Both the position numbers and the translations under genes were made by a program. The notes under the pieces were generated by a model that did not search any database, was not told the DNA's origin, and saw only the letters and a list, made by a program, of their open reading frames with translations. Of a stretch of 64,000 nucleotides of DNA, positions 20,901-30,800 are shown in pieces. The DNA is from Areca catechu. Taxonomy: Eukaryota > Streptophyta > Magnoliopsida > Arecales > Arecaceae. How positions within the stretch are numbered: the stretch's first letter is position 1; every line of letters starts with the position of its first letter. The DNA lies in contig CM038047.1 of assembly GCA_021397845.1 (NCBI GenBank), forward strand, positions 40,651,210 to 40,715,209. The letters run 5' to 3'.

Positions 20901-23511
20901 CATTCTCATTTTTGTCTATTTCCAAAGAGAACCAAATACAAGTTCTTTTGATGCAGTTAAGACAACTAAATAACTGTGAATAACTAAATGCCGTGGATTT
21001 ACATACCAGTGCATGGTGACCAGCATGTAAGGTGCCGGGCCTGTAAAGGGCACCTGACATGGGGTCTGTGCCACTTGATACCAAGCCAAAAGGGCCCAAG
21101 TCCTTTTTTCTCCTCTTTGCATTTGAAGTATACTGGCTAAAGACCCTTAAAATACTTGCTAAATGCTACTTGAATTCCCTTCCAGTATTACAGAAGATTG
21201 TAAACTTTTGTGATCTCATGTATTCTGCAGGAATTGGACGACATATGCTGTGAGAACAGCTAGACATTACCAAGATATAGTGTGCTTCCATCCATTTCAG
21301 ATGGTAGGATCAATACTTCTTTTCTTTTTTTTATACATTATCTGCATCAAAGAGTTGATTGTCAGTGTCAAGGGACCTACCGTATTAAATTATCTCCATA
21401 GGTCTGTTAGATGGGGAGGCATGATTATATTGGCCAAATTGTTGCTAATAATTGGTTATTATATTATTATCTCTACTGAAATCTGCAATGATTTTCTGAG
21501 CACAATGAAAGAAAAGGGCTGCTTGTAATTCTTGTATTTGTTGGTATGGGGTTGAAGACATCACTGGATTATGCTGATATGCCCAGGTGATGGGTACCCC
21601 TCCACAGCCATTATGTACTGTTCTGATGCCATAACATCCATTATTTCCCTGTTTATCCGAGGACTTTTTTTTGCGAGATAAAATAATGGCTCCTATACTG
21701 GTTTCATTTAGCTATTGTAATAGGAAATAACAGACAAATGGGTAAAACAATGGCATTATTTGATTTTTTTTTCTCTTTTTTTTTTTTTTTTAAGAGGAAG
21801 GGAGACTTTCATTGGATGGATTCAGAACAGGACTGAGCAGCGTCATGTCCATCCCCTTCTTCATAATATTTGGTGATTTCTTGGCTAGCTGGCAACTGCA
21901 TTGGTTTGGCATGTCTGTAGGGAGGCAAGCAGTTTGTTTCATTTGTGGCCGAGCACTCGGGTGACTGGTCATGGCGTCAGGATGATGATATTCTTCTACT
22001 CCTTCAAGGCTTACTGTTTCTTGATCTTCAAGACTGCTATCATACCAAAGTAGTGTGATCGCCTGTCTTATCCAAAAAAAAAAGAAAAGAGGGAGACCTA
22101 CCAGTCTTATAATTACCCACTCCAAGTAGTTGGGAGCTTTAGGAATGCACAGTCAAGATATTTTAATTTAGAAACCTTGATTGCAAAATACACTATCTTA
22201 GTATCAGATCTTGTATTAGTACTGTTCTATTATAGTGTTAGTATACCTAGTACATAGGCTGGTTTGGTATATACAGAGTGTTGATATGCCCTCAATTTTG
22301 CATACCAATTTGGTATCAGTATGGTATGGTATAATCAATACACGGGTCAGTATAGCAAATCTTGTTTAGTTGCTAAGCAAAGGGTGACCATCGTGATATT
22401 CCCACATCACATGTTGGACCTTATTTAAACTATAGATAATGTTGTAATCAAGGCTAACTCATGGTCGTGTGAGGGTTAGTCCCTCTCACTGCATGTATGC
22501 AAGGTATTGATTTTGTCCTTTAGAGATAGACCGAATAAAATGCTATGATTCTTATACTCCATTTCAAAAAATGCCTCACGTGTGAAAGGAAGGTCCCTTG
22601 ATATAAGTCAAAGTTATCCTTAATTCACAATCGATATGGTACTAAAGAGGCCCCTTGTCCTTGTACCCACAACATGATATGGTACTAAAGAGGCCCCTTG
22701 TCCTTGTACCCACAACATAGCCCCCGGTCAAGGAAGAGTCTAAGTTAAGATTGTGAGCGTTATTCTTAATTCACAACCGATATGGTACTAAAGAGACCCC
22801 TTGTCCTTGTACCCACAACATAGCCGCCAGTCAAGGAAGAGTCTAAATTAAGATTGTGAGAGTTTTCCATAGACACGGCCAATGTTATGGTTAAGGCTAG
22901 CTCATGATCATGTGAGAGTCAATTCTCCTTACCATGTGCACGTAATGCATTTGACACTCTAGCCCGTAGGTCTCATGGTTTTGTTTCCTAAAGATGCACC
23001 GAATGGAATGCTATGGTTTTGTTTCCTAAAGATGCATCGAATGGAATGCTATGATCCTCGTACTCCATTAAAAAAAGCATCTCATGTGAGAAAGGAAAGT
23101 CCCTCTATATAAGTCAGAGTTTTCCTTGACTTATAACCGATGTGGGATTAAAGAGGCTCCCTGTCCTTATACCCACGATAGATGACTTTGTTAGAACTTT
23201 GGATAGGACAGGTGTGTTAAATATTTTTTAAACATGATGGCCCTTATTTAAATTGTTGATTACACTGTTGGTACTTTTAGCTTCTTAAATGATTTCTTTT
23301 GTTAGCTCGCTTGCTCCATGTTTGTGTGCACCTCAATGAGGTATTGGCAATGCCTTCTGCAGGAAGGTTCCAGGGGAGTGTTACAGTTAAAGGGATGGAT
23401 TTTGAATGCACCGTCGATGGTGATTTGAAGAGCAGTCCTTGTGAAGCACGGGAGTCTGCAGCTACCAACATGTTAAGCAAACTTGGCATAATGGAAGGCC
23501 AAGCACAGTAA
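5927..23511 (+). CDS. Uncharacterised protein with C-terminal dsRNA-binding domain (multi-exon, disrupted, 5' partial)
   Basis: Ten exons are recognised: 5927-6672, 13229-13378, 18411-18518, 18635-19232, 19691-19872, 19986-20063, ~20119-20226, ~20403-20607, 21231-21303 and 23341-23511 (stop TAA). Most have canonical GT/AG borders; the donor after 20607 is GC. The first exon opens IHAVVLLYNYYHRKQF with no start codon at the acceptor, so the N-terminus is missing. The last two exons join in phase 0 to give HPFQM-VLAMPSAGRF, GSVTVKGMDF and a helix ARESAATNMLSKL, which is the strand-strand-helix half of a double-stranded-RNA-binding fold. The function is unknown; RNA binding is inferred only from that fold. 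Interruptions: a base missing in 13340-13360, a TGA at 18933 or a compensated frame pair, a base missing in the A-run near 19812, a TGA at 20022 and an 8 bp repeat at 20038-20053. The junctions around 20119 and 20403 do not match in phase. It may be a recent unprocessed pseudogene or a gene spoiled by sequence errors. Introns carry two hAT elements. Confidence 0.72.
6186..6399. mobile_element. 214 bp hAT-type MITE inserted in a coding exon
   Basis: The element is bordered by perfect 8 bp direct repeats CATGGAGG at 6178-6185 and 6400-6407. Its ends are inverted: left CAAGGATTCAGGTCCCG, right (reverse complement) CAAGGTTTTAAATCCCG. CAAGG ends with an 8 bp duplication fit the hAT superfamily. 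It encodes nothing of its own. Element plus duplication add 222 bp (74 codons) to the exon without a stop or frame change. A related copy in the opposite orientation lies at 27788-27989. Confidence 0.9.
6990..11621 (-). mobile_element. hAT transposon copy 1 (old, degenerate)
   Basis: It is flanked by perfect 8 bp repeats GTTTCCAC at 6982-6989 and 11622-11629. Left end CAAGAATGCCATACGG; right end, reverse complemented, TCGGGTTTCCCAAAC. It is collinear with copy 2 (13481-18266), with the same gene on the minus strand, but more diverged; many CG dinucleotides of copy 2 appear as TG or CA here, consistent with old methylated DNA. It lies in the intron between host exons 5927-6672 and 13229-13378. 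Removing it and one duplication restores a continuous intron. Confidence 0.8.
7339..10666 (-). pseudogene. hAT transposase relic (copy 1)
   Basis: Starting at 10666 on the minus strand the frame opens MDPSRRKK as in copy 2. A BED-finger-like piece follows (TKLKQHLTSSY, about 10480-10540), then a basic linker, the DUF659 piece (RRSIINFLTYCNEK near 9690-9740, then DASYILKLM) and C-terminal relics corresponding to 13853-15033 of copy 2. Stops and frameshifts occur throughout and only fragments of 60-100 codons remain open. It cannot encode a working transposase. Confidence 0.75.
11630..13228. other. Rest of the intron, with GA-rich and CCCTAA-repeat block
   Basis: The 11630-11820 and 12420-13228 parts are plain AT-rich intron. 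Between about 11830 and 12410 lies a different block. It has AGAGAGAG/GAGGGG runs, a short CCCTAA array near 11989-12011, a second near 12068-12085, and loosely inverted outer segments resembling 'ttcagcatggtatgg'. It may be a non-autonomous insertion, but I could not find clean termini or a target duplication. Confidence 0.4.
13651..13673. repeat. (GGGTTTA)3 telomere-like motif inside hAT copy 2
   Basis: Three tandem units of the plant telomere heptamer, followed by decayed units to about 13735. The same motif survives in the truncated copy 3 at about 44446-44458, so it belongs to the element and is not a chromosome-end remnant. Confidence 0.8.
13853..17229 (-). pseudogene. hAT transposase (BED finger, DUF659, hAT dimerisation), inactivated copy 2
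   Basis: From the ATG at 17229 the frame reads MDPSRRKKDPKQDIGW. A BED-type zinc-finger region follows, broken by a frame change near 17105 (KWCN ... LKQHLASGYPD, CRQCPQEVRQLM). A basic Ser-rich linker comes next, then DUF659 (YGLTVMCDGWTGPIRR; DNGSQYRAAGQILMERWP; TPCAAHCIDLML), the stretch GREILRPAVTRFATNY, and the hAT dimerisation motif (SSSGCERNWSTFDLIHSK, about 14860-14990). After a single TAG at 14719 a Ser/Pro/Gly- then Tyr/His-rich tail continues to 13853 with one more frame change near 14236. Frame changes near 16200 and a stop at 15921 also inactivate it. Length before the tail is usual for plant hAT transposases. Confidence 0.85.
20022..20024 (+). other. In-frame TGA in an exon of the dsRBD gene
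   Basis: Reading exon 19986-20063 in the phase set by the preceding exon gives CQQQRLLEDEIA, then TGA, then CDMNIQ. A CGA-to-TGA transition (loss of a CpG) is the simplest origin. Sequencing error is possible. Confidence 0.6.
20608..20609 (+). other. GC splice donor (GC-AG intron) in the dsRBD gene
   Basis: The exon end CATGCCAG is followed by GCAAGT, the consensus for GC donors. The next exon begins at 21231 after TTCTGCAG, and AG+G completes an Arg codon that keeps frame: AHAR-NWTTYAV. No GT donor nearby keeps the frame. Confidence 0.7.
21304..23340. other. Intron of the dsRBD gene with repeat insertions
   Basis: It contains an oligo-T tract (~21768-21792) next to a segment ending in an A-rich run near 22074-22086. 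A decayed GGTATGG-rich piece lies at about 22195-22340, and a two-copy repeat at 22438-23190 (listed separately). No exon was seen between 21303 and 23341. Confidence 0.5.
22438..23190. repeat. Two diverged direct copies of a dispersed repeat, with a perfect 43 bp tandem inside
   Basis: Copy 1 begins near 22438 and copy 2 near 22880. Both run 'aaggctaactcatg/aaggctagctcatg', 'gtgtgag', 'gaatgctatg', 'tataagtca', 'ccgatgtgg/cgatatgg', 'actaaagaggc', 'cttgtacccac'. Units 22633-22675 and 22676-22718 are identical 43 bp tandems, and a third related unit follows near 22780. The arrangement resembles decayed solo LTRs, but no LTR borders or retrotransposon coding were found. Confidence 0.6.
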
Positions 23512-24872
23512 TTAGTAGGCCGAAGAGGTCTCCTACTTGCTTTATCTCTATTTGTAACCCTCTGCCATCTCAAAGGAGCTACAGAAACGAAGTGTTTTTC
23601 TGGTGTTGTAGGTAAATTTCATGCCCAGTGAGGCACTATTGAAAGAATATTGATTATAGATCATCCAGAGGCTTAACATATTCGTCCAACATCAGTAAGC
23701 ATCGATGTGACATTTCATAATCAGTATCCGTTGTATGGCTGACATACCCATGTCATGGTCTAATGCAATGGCCTTGGTTGAGTAAAACATGATTCGCATT
23801 CTAGCATTTGGAGCAAAATCAACCAGCTTGGGTGGTTTTACATTTGAGTTGTGAACTGAGCTTGTGGTCAAGTGGATAGAGTCCAAGTTGATCAACAAAC
23901 TATTTAAGGTGCAAAATCATGGCGGTTTTGCTGAGCAAAAGAATGGTCAAATTTGAGCCATGATTGGATATGTGAGCACTGAATAGAATATTTGATCGAC
24001 AAAAGTAATACTAACATAGTCAGGATGATCAAACTAGGAAAATAAACGAGTACACTTCGAAGGTTTGCGTTATGGTCATGACCATGATTGGGGAAAAATT
24101 ATCTACTTTAGTGACAATCACAGGTTCAAAAGTACCATGACTTGTCCGTGTCCTCTATTTTCTTTTTCTGGTTTGCACTCTTTCTGCTATTACCAATCTC
24201 TTTATCTTTCAGCTTAAGTCCACAACAAGATCATCCATCTTTTCCATCTCTGAATGAGCCCTAGACTGGAATATCAGGGGATAGCAAAAATTTTCAGGAT
24301 GATGATCAGTAATACATAACATTCAAGTGGCTCAAAATCAGTCCTGAGAAATCACCCAGTATTTTGCTTTTGAGAGAACTGAACATGTGATAAATCCATC
24401 AGACCAGAGTTTTTTTAACTAGTGCACAGTCATTGGGCATAACGGATATCATACATTGATTATTGTTAAAAATACTGCTTCCTTGATCGTTGTGCATTTG
24501 TTAGCACATTTTTTAAGAGAACTTGCTGAAAGAATTTCTCAACTTTGGCTTTTGCACAGCCTCCCAGTTCTTGGAACCATGCTTAATAACATCCGGAGAA
24601 AGTTGCAGAATGGTCGAAGCATAACTGGTTAAAGACAGGGTCACAGACATTTCACTGCAAACTCGGCTAGTATTTAACAAAGAACTCAGTAGCATCGAAG
24701 AAAGATTCGGGGGAGAAAGGTTTTAATACATTTGGATATAATATGGTAATTACTTTCAGGGCACTAATTCACATGTCAATGTCAAAACAGGAAATTGAAG
24801 GATGCAGAAACAGAAAATTGATTTTGTTGTGACAATGTACAAAACTAAAAAAGAAATTTATTTCTGAAAAGG
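23512..24872. other. Intergenic region between convergent genes
   Basis: 1.36 kb between the stop codon of the + strand dsRBD gene and the stop codon of the - strand AAA-ATPase gene, so it holds both 3' UTRs. No further gene is supported; a 60-codon minus-strand frame at 24513-24695 has no recognisable homology. Confidence 0.6.
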
Positions 24873-27800
24873 TTAAAAATTTTCATCATCCTCAACAAAT
24901 TTCAACAGATGCCTCACGATTGACAGCTTATGATCCTCCCTACCTTCTTTACTTTTCACTGCTATCACACTTTTTATTACACGGGTGTAAAGCCTCTCAA
25001 GCTGTGGCACACCATAGTCTTCAGTGCGCTCCATAAGAAGACGCTTCACAGTGTCAATTTGTTCAGAAATTTCTACATCAGTCATTACCACGTCTTGGGA
25101 GTTCTCACCAGCCAGGGGGCTGGTAGCCAGTACATATGCCTCTGGAAGTTCATTATTAATAAGGTTTTCAGGTCCTTTTGATGTCCCATTTGTTTCTACT
25201 TCTTCAAATGGTCCAGGTTGAGAGGAACTCAGTTTAAGCGAATCAGGTTCAGCAGCAGCTCTGTCTTCTCGGCCTGAGCCTGAAACCATGTGACAAATAC
25301 CCTTTATATCTGTATGGAGTTCATGTTGTAGAGAAATTTGAATCATAAAAATCGCCTTTAGTTGTCATTTATCTACTAGTTGGGTAACTCATTTACAATG
25401 CAAAACAAAAGCCGCTATAACTAAACAAAACTTCTTACAAGGTAAAATCTTTTTTTTTTCATTTTAGAACTCTCCCCATATCCCTTTTACAAGACCTAAA
25501 GCCATTTATCATTCCCTTCTTTCCAACCACACTTAACCTTACAAGGTAGGATTCCACTTAAAATAGATTATCATTAACTTAATAATTCCCTAACCCATTC
25601 ATCTTCTCCCATACTAGATGAATCTTAGAGTCATTTCGTTCTTTTGTCTTCCAATAATAGCTTTGCCCAAAGATCAGCACAATTTTTTTAAGCCAGGGCC
25701 TAGCTTGGTCTAGTCTATGGGCCTACCTTCTAGGCCCGAGCCCGGTGCTCTTACTTGAGCTTTCAGCCTCAGGACGGTCCTTGGGCTTCAGGACCATTTT
25801 TTATTTTTTGTCCAGAAGGTACCAAACATGCTTTAAAATATCAAAAAATGCTAAATTATGAATAACTAAATATTGCCAATGACCTATGACATGTCTATTA
25901 TCCTATTAAGTTCACATATAGCAACACTTGTCCATTAAGTCTACATACACATCAAACATTAACTGATAACACAAGAACATAAAAAATTTGGGCTGGACAG
26001 GGATTTTCTCCCCAAGTCTGGGTCCTGCCTAGTGGGCCAAAACCTTTAGCCTGATCCCACCCCAAAGGTTTCGGGCTCGAGCAGGCCAGGTGGGCCACCC
26101 AGCCCATGAGTAGGTTTATAATATGTTCTTCAATAGTTGTATTTTGAATTTATATCATACCACAATTTCTCCTTTAACTTCAGCTCTGTTAAGGACCTCC
26201 ATGGGAAAACCTAGCAACTAGGACCAAGGCTACATAGAGCCAACTCTAAAAAGTAAGAATAAGGTTCAGTAATACAGTTATGGTTACTCCAGATCTTTTT
26301 AGCTAGCCATGATTTGACAATATGTGTTTTGGGTGGTGACAAACACTTCAATGGTGATCATCTTTCAGTGGCATGGAAGATTTGGCAGAATAAGCAAAAT
26401 CAGTTGGGCACATTAGCATTCCTGAAGCAACTCCCTTGTATGATCAAAATAAAGGTATTAGGCAATGTTACCCAGACGCTAACTTTTGGAATTCAACATG
26501 TCAAAGACTTGGATGCTTGGGACACTTCATGACACTCCTTGATACTTCAAATCAGTTAGGCATAGTACATGGACATGCCCCCATGTTGAATTTCTTAAAG
26601 GTTCATCCGTTCATGTATTTGATTCTTTTGGATGCTTGGGCACTTGACACTTGTATGTCAGAGTAATATCGATATCTTTCGAGAAAAGAAGCAGCTTATG
26701 ACAACAAAGGCTTTTGAAAAGAGAGAGACCAATATTACATTTAGCTACCTTAATTCCTTTTTAGGATTTGATTCCTTATTATCACTGAGTAGAGGAGTCA
26801 ATGGAAGATTGTAGTCAACTTTCTCTCCATGAATCAGAAATGGACTTAAACCCCATTGGAGTTCCTTTAAAAATTAGCCCATATTTGAAAGTAATAGTAA
26901 GGAGTGTTGAGGCTGATAGGTGAAAGGATAAAATACAACTAGGCAAATTAGCTATGTTTTCTCTGACAACAACTAGAAGGATGACATCCAAAAAGTAACA
27001 AATCATGTTTTTTAGTAAGGCCACACCCTTCAATAAGTCATCCTACTCATTTGGAAAGGTCACCCTGAAAAGGCTTTGAGTAGAGAGTTGGAAGGATATG
27101 CAGCATGGAAGGTTCAAAGTTCCACCTAGCTTTTTCAGAATAAAAGATCGTGCCTCTAGGACAGGTCATATTTTAAAATGCGAGTTCAAATTAGTAGGCA
27201 AACTGTCCTGCTTAAGAGTCTTGGGAGTGTCTTATGTGTTTAAAACTCCTTAAATTATCTTTCCTCCTGCACTTAAATTATCTTTTCACCCACAACAAAG
27301 TGCCAGATGCAACAACTCAAAAATCCCAAACAAACAACATAAACAATACTGTGCATAATTATGACACAAAAAATAGTTCTAGTTTTTGTTTGATATCGAC
27401 TGAAAAGCATACAAAAATGAGTAATTTTATCAACATAGATTTATATGCATCAAAACGCATAAGTATTATTTATTACTGTTATTAAATAAGAACATTATAA
27501 GCAAAAACAGGAACTTCTGCTTCTTGCTCTTCAAGAAATAGTTTCATAGATGCCTTCAGGAAAGTGCTTCTATAAATGCTTGGGTTTTGGCAACCACATG
27601 CTGTAAAAGCATACTTTGGTGAGCTAAGAGGAAAGAGGATTGGGGGACAAATGGGTCAAGTCACATGTTAGTTGGATCTTCATAGCATGTATCATAAAGA
27701 CTTGATCATAGGACCACTTCGATAGACTTTGAGCAACATGTCAAGGTCTTGTGTCTAATATTAGAACTACAAAGCCACTTGCTTAATCAAGGTTTTAAAT

Positions 27801-30800
27801 CTTATGGAACGAGGCTGTACCAGTTATCCAATGGAATGGGACATGTCATCATCCTACCCAGTCCTGACACTTGGGATACAAGATGTGCTAAGATATGCCA
27901 ATCAGGATGCTAGGACAATGGTGAACAGCCTTGTCCTGACACATGGGAAGGTTCCCCATCCCAGTGTCCCATTGAGACTTGAATTCTAGTGCTTGATTAA
28001 ATCTCCAATTTTGTGCTTAGATCAATTGAGCCCCAAAACAGCCCAACTCACATGCACTGTTAGGTAGAATGAGATGAAAACCAAAAGTTTGCATAGAAAC
28101 CCCAACTTATTTAGGCACAAGGCAAAAGCTAGATCTTCTAGTTTGAACCAAAGCCACCTTTTGATTATACTAATGTTGGAAGCTCTTATAATCAAGAATT
28201 AGTAACACTTTTTTTCCTCCCAACTCCCAAGTATAATGGTACTCCATCCAAGAAATGAAAAACATGTCCATGTGCTTTAACATGTCAAGTACATACTGAA
28301 CAGCAACTTCGTTGTTTTGATCAAGTTTTTGCTATACAATATAACCTGAATTTTCCCAAAGATGGAATATTCAGAACTTGACATAAGCATATATATCATA
28401 TCATCCTATATTTATAGAGTTAAATATTGAACAGTTCCTATTTTCATCCATGAAACCAGATCTCATCGTTAATCCTGATTACGCCATTACTTAGAAAAGA
28501 ATTGAGAATTATTTTTCAATCAATTAAAAAAAAAAGATCCACCAAGCAATTACCTGTATGTTCATTGTCAGTGCTTTTCTTGGTCCGCTTTAATGCTTCA
28601 TAACTTCGTGACAGATTTACCTCTGGCTGAACATTACGAAGACGGGCACTTGTTCTAGTTACAGAGGCCAATTGAACAACAGGTGCTGCTGGAAGACCCA
28701 AGCCATCTGCATCATCTACCACATGCACAGGGCCCCCCTGTGCTGCAATCTTATCACAAAATGAGACCAGAGCTGGGTCCATTTGTGACAACATACCTTG
28801 CACCTGTAAAAAAACAATAATTCAAAAAAAAGTTAACATCATGTTATCAATTTATTTGGGTCTTGGCTACAATCAATATTAAAAGAACACAAAATACCGC
28901 ATCTCGAAGCTCATAAGCTCTGCTTACAATCCTAGTTCCATTGTAGTCATCTCCATTATATGCCTGTAAAATTGCTCCAAAAATCAACTGAAGAAAACAG
29001 AAATCTTTCCACAAAAAGTCCAATCTTAGCACTGTGAAGAATACTTGCTCACAAATTAATATCCACAGTATAATTCAGAACTTCAAGTCTGATAGGTGAT
29101 AAATTTGAAGATTTTAGATTTTAATCAGATAGTTGAGGGGAGAAAAAATACAGAGGCATGATAGCAAAATATTCTACCAAACAAGATGATACCTTTGCAT
29201 TTGCCACGATGAGGTCAAAATCTCGCAGAAATGCTGCATGTGTGAGATAATGTCCACAATCCACGCGCTGCAACAGAGTTGCCATATCCATAGGATTGTG
29301 AACTATTAAACGATAATCTGGTGCATCCTCATCCATGACTGGATAATGAAATACGCTGAACCGTTTATCATAGAGAATTCTGCAAGCAAGGAAAGCAAGG
29401 TAAAGACAATGTCATTACAAGATCATACAAACCCATTCTCATGAAGTCAAAAAGGTACGTACTGCCGATATTTAAGATGGGAAACAGATTTCCTACAAGT
29501 AATAATATGAAGAGGTCCAAGAAGTTTCACGCAGATAAAGACTAGCTTTGGTATTATCTTCCCAGAAATATTAAAGAATTTATAAGTCACGAGTCATGCA
29601 ATGATTTGCTACTGAATGACCAATAAACTCTTGATTTTGATGATGCGCTAAAGTACCAAGCTTTACAAATATTCCATTATTGGACAATCAAGAATCATGA
29701 TAATCTATTGAATCATGAAAAGAATAAAAACATTTTAACAAAAACAATGCCAGTGTTTTCCTAGAAGGATCTCATAATTTAGGTAGCTTGAAAAACACAC
29801 CAAATAACTTCCAAATACAAGTAGAGATCAAATGTTTTTAGTGGCATGTACCTAATGCTCAAATGACCAAAATAATTGACTAGTTATGACTGAATTATAA
29901 GATACTGATTCATTATGTAGTTCCTTTCTCTAACCAGTGTTAGCATTAACCATGCATTAATGCTGACACAGGCTAAAGATAAGCTATTTTTATTTAACCT
30001 GAAGTTGGGTTTAATCTAACCTTAACCTTGCAAATAACAGTGCTAAGTTTGATAAGCAACTTACTTTTTGTTAGAAATAAATATCAATTTTTTACACATG
30101 ATATTTAGCTTTTCATGGAATGAATAAACAGACCGATTGCAAACATCTCGGAGACACATCCGCAGACGACGAAGGGCATGTTGCTCAGCTTCTGCCTTGG
30201 CTCTTAGCTCTGAAGCCTTTGGACCACTCACTTCTTTTGGTGCTTTGGGGAGTTCTGGGAGAGATTTTGGTTCCTTTGATTTTCCCATTGACACTTCCTG
30301 TGAAATAGAGAGAACAGCTACGACCAGTTGCTCAAAAAATCTAGCCCTGTCATCTGGGGTTGGTCTATCCACTGAATACCTATAAAATGAAAATCTAAAA
30401 TAAGTTGATATTCTTACTTGAAAAACTTTCCTTTAATGTAGTGAAAGAAAAAGAAAATGTTTCTTTTTTAATAAAGAAATACTGGTAAGATGCACAAAGA
30501 TGATTTTTCTTTATACAATTCTGATACCAAAATATTCACTTAACAAACAAGTGAGTTTAAGGGCCCCTTAACAAAATATTCACTTAACAAACAAAATATT
30601 CACTGATACCCAAGAGTTTCTTTTTAAGAAGTGAAATACTTAAAACTAAGAAATTGAATTTAAGGGCCCCTTAAGTTTAGGAGAAAGAGTGGGATTTGAC
30701 TTCATTCACCTTATTACAAAGCAAAATATCTGACAGACTTGTAGGTAAGAATATATGACATCAACCCATTAAATGTACAGATACAGCAAGCTTTTGAAGA

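Noticed and set aside
21790..22125. 111-codon minus-strand frame between T-rich and A-rich runs
   Set aside because: No recognisable domain; it looks like part of a repeat bordered by homopolymers within an intron, and retroelement identity could not be shown.
23865..23875. TGGTCAAGTGG matches a tRNA/SINE box A
   Set aside because: No box B or cloverleaf follows within the usual distance; a chance match.
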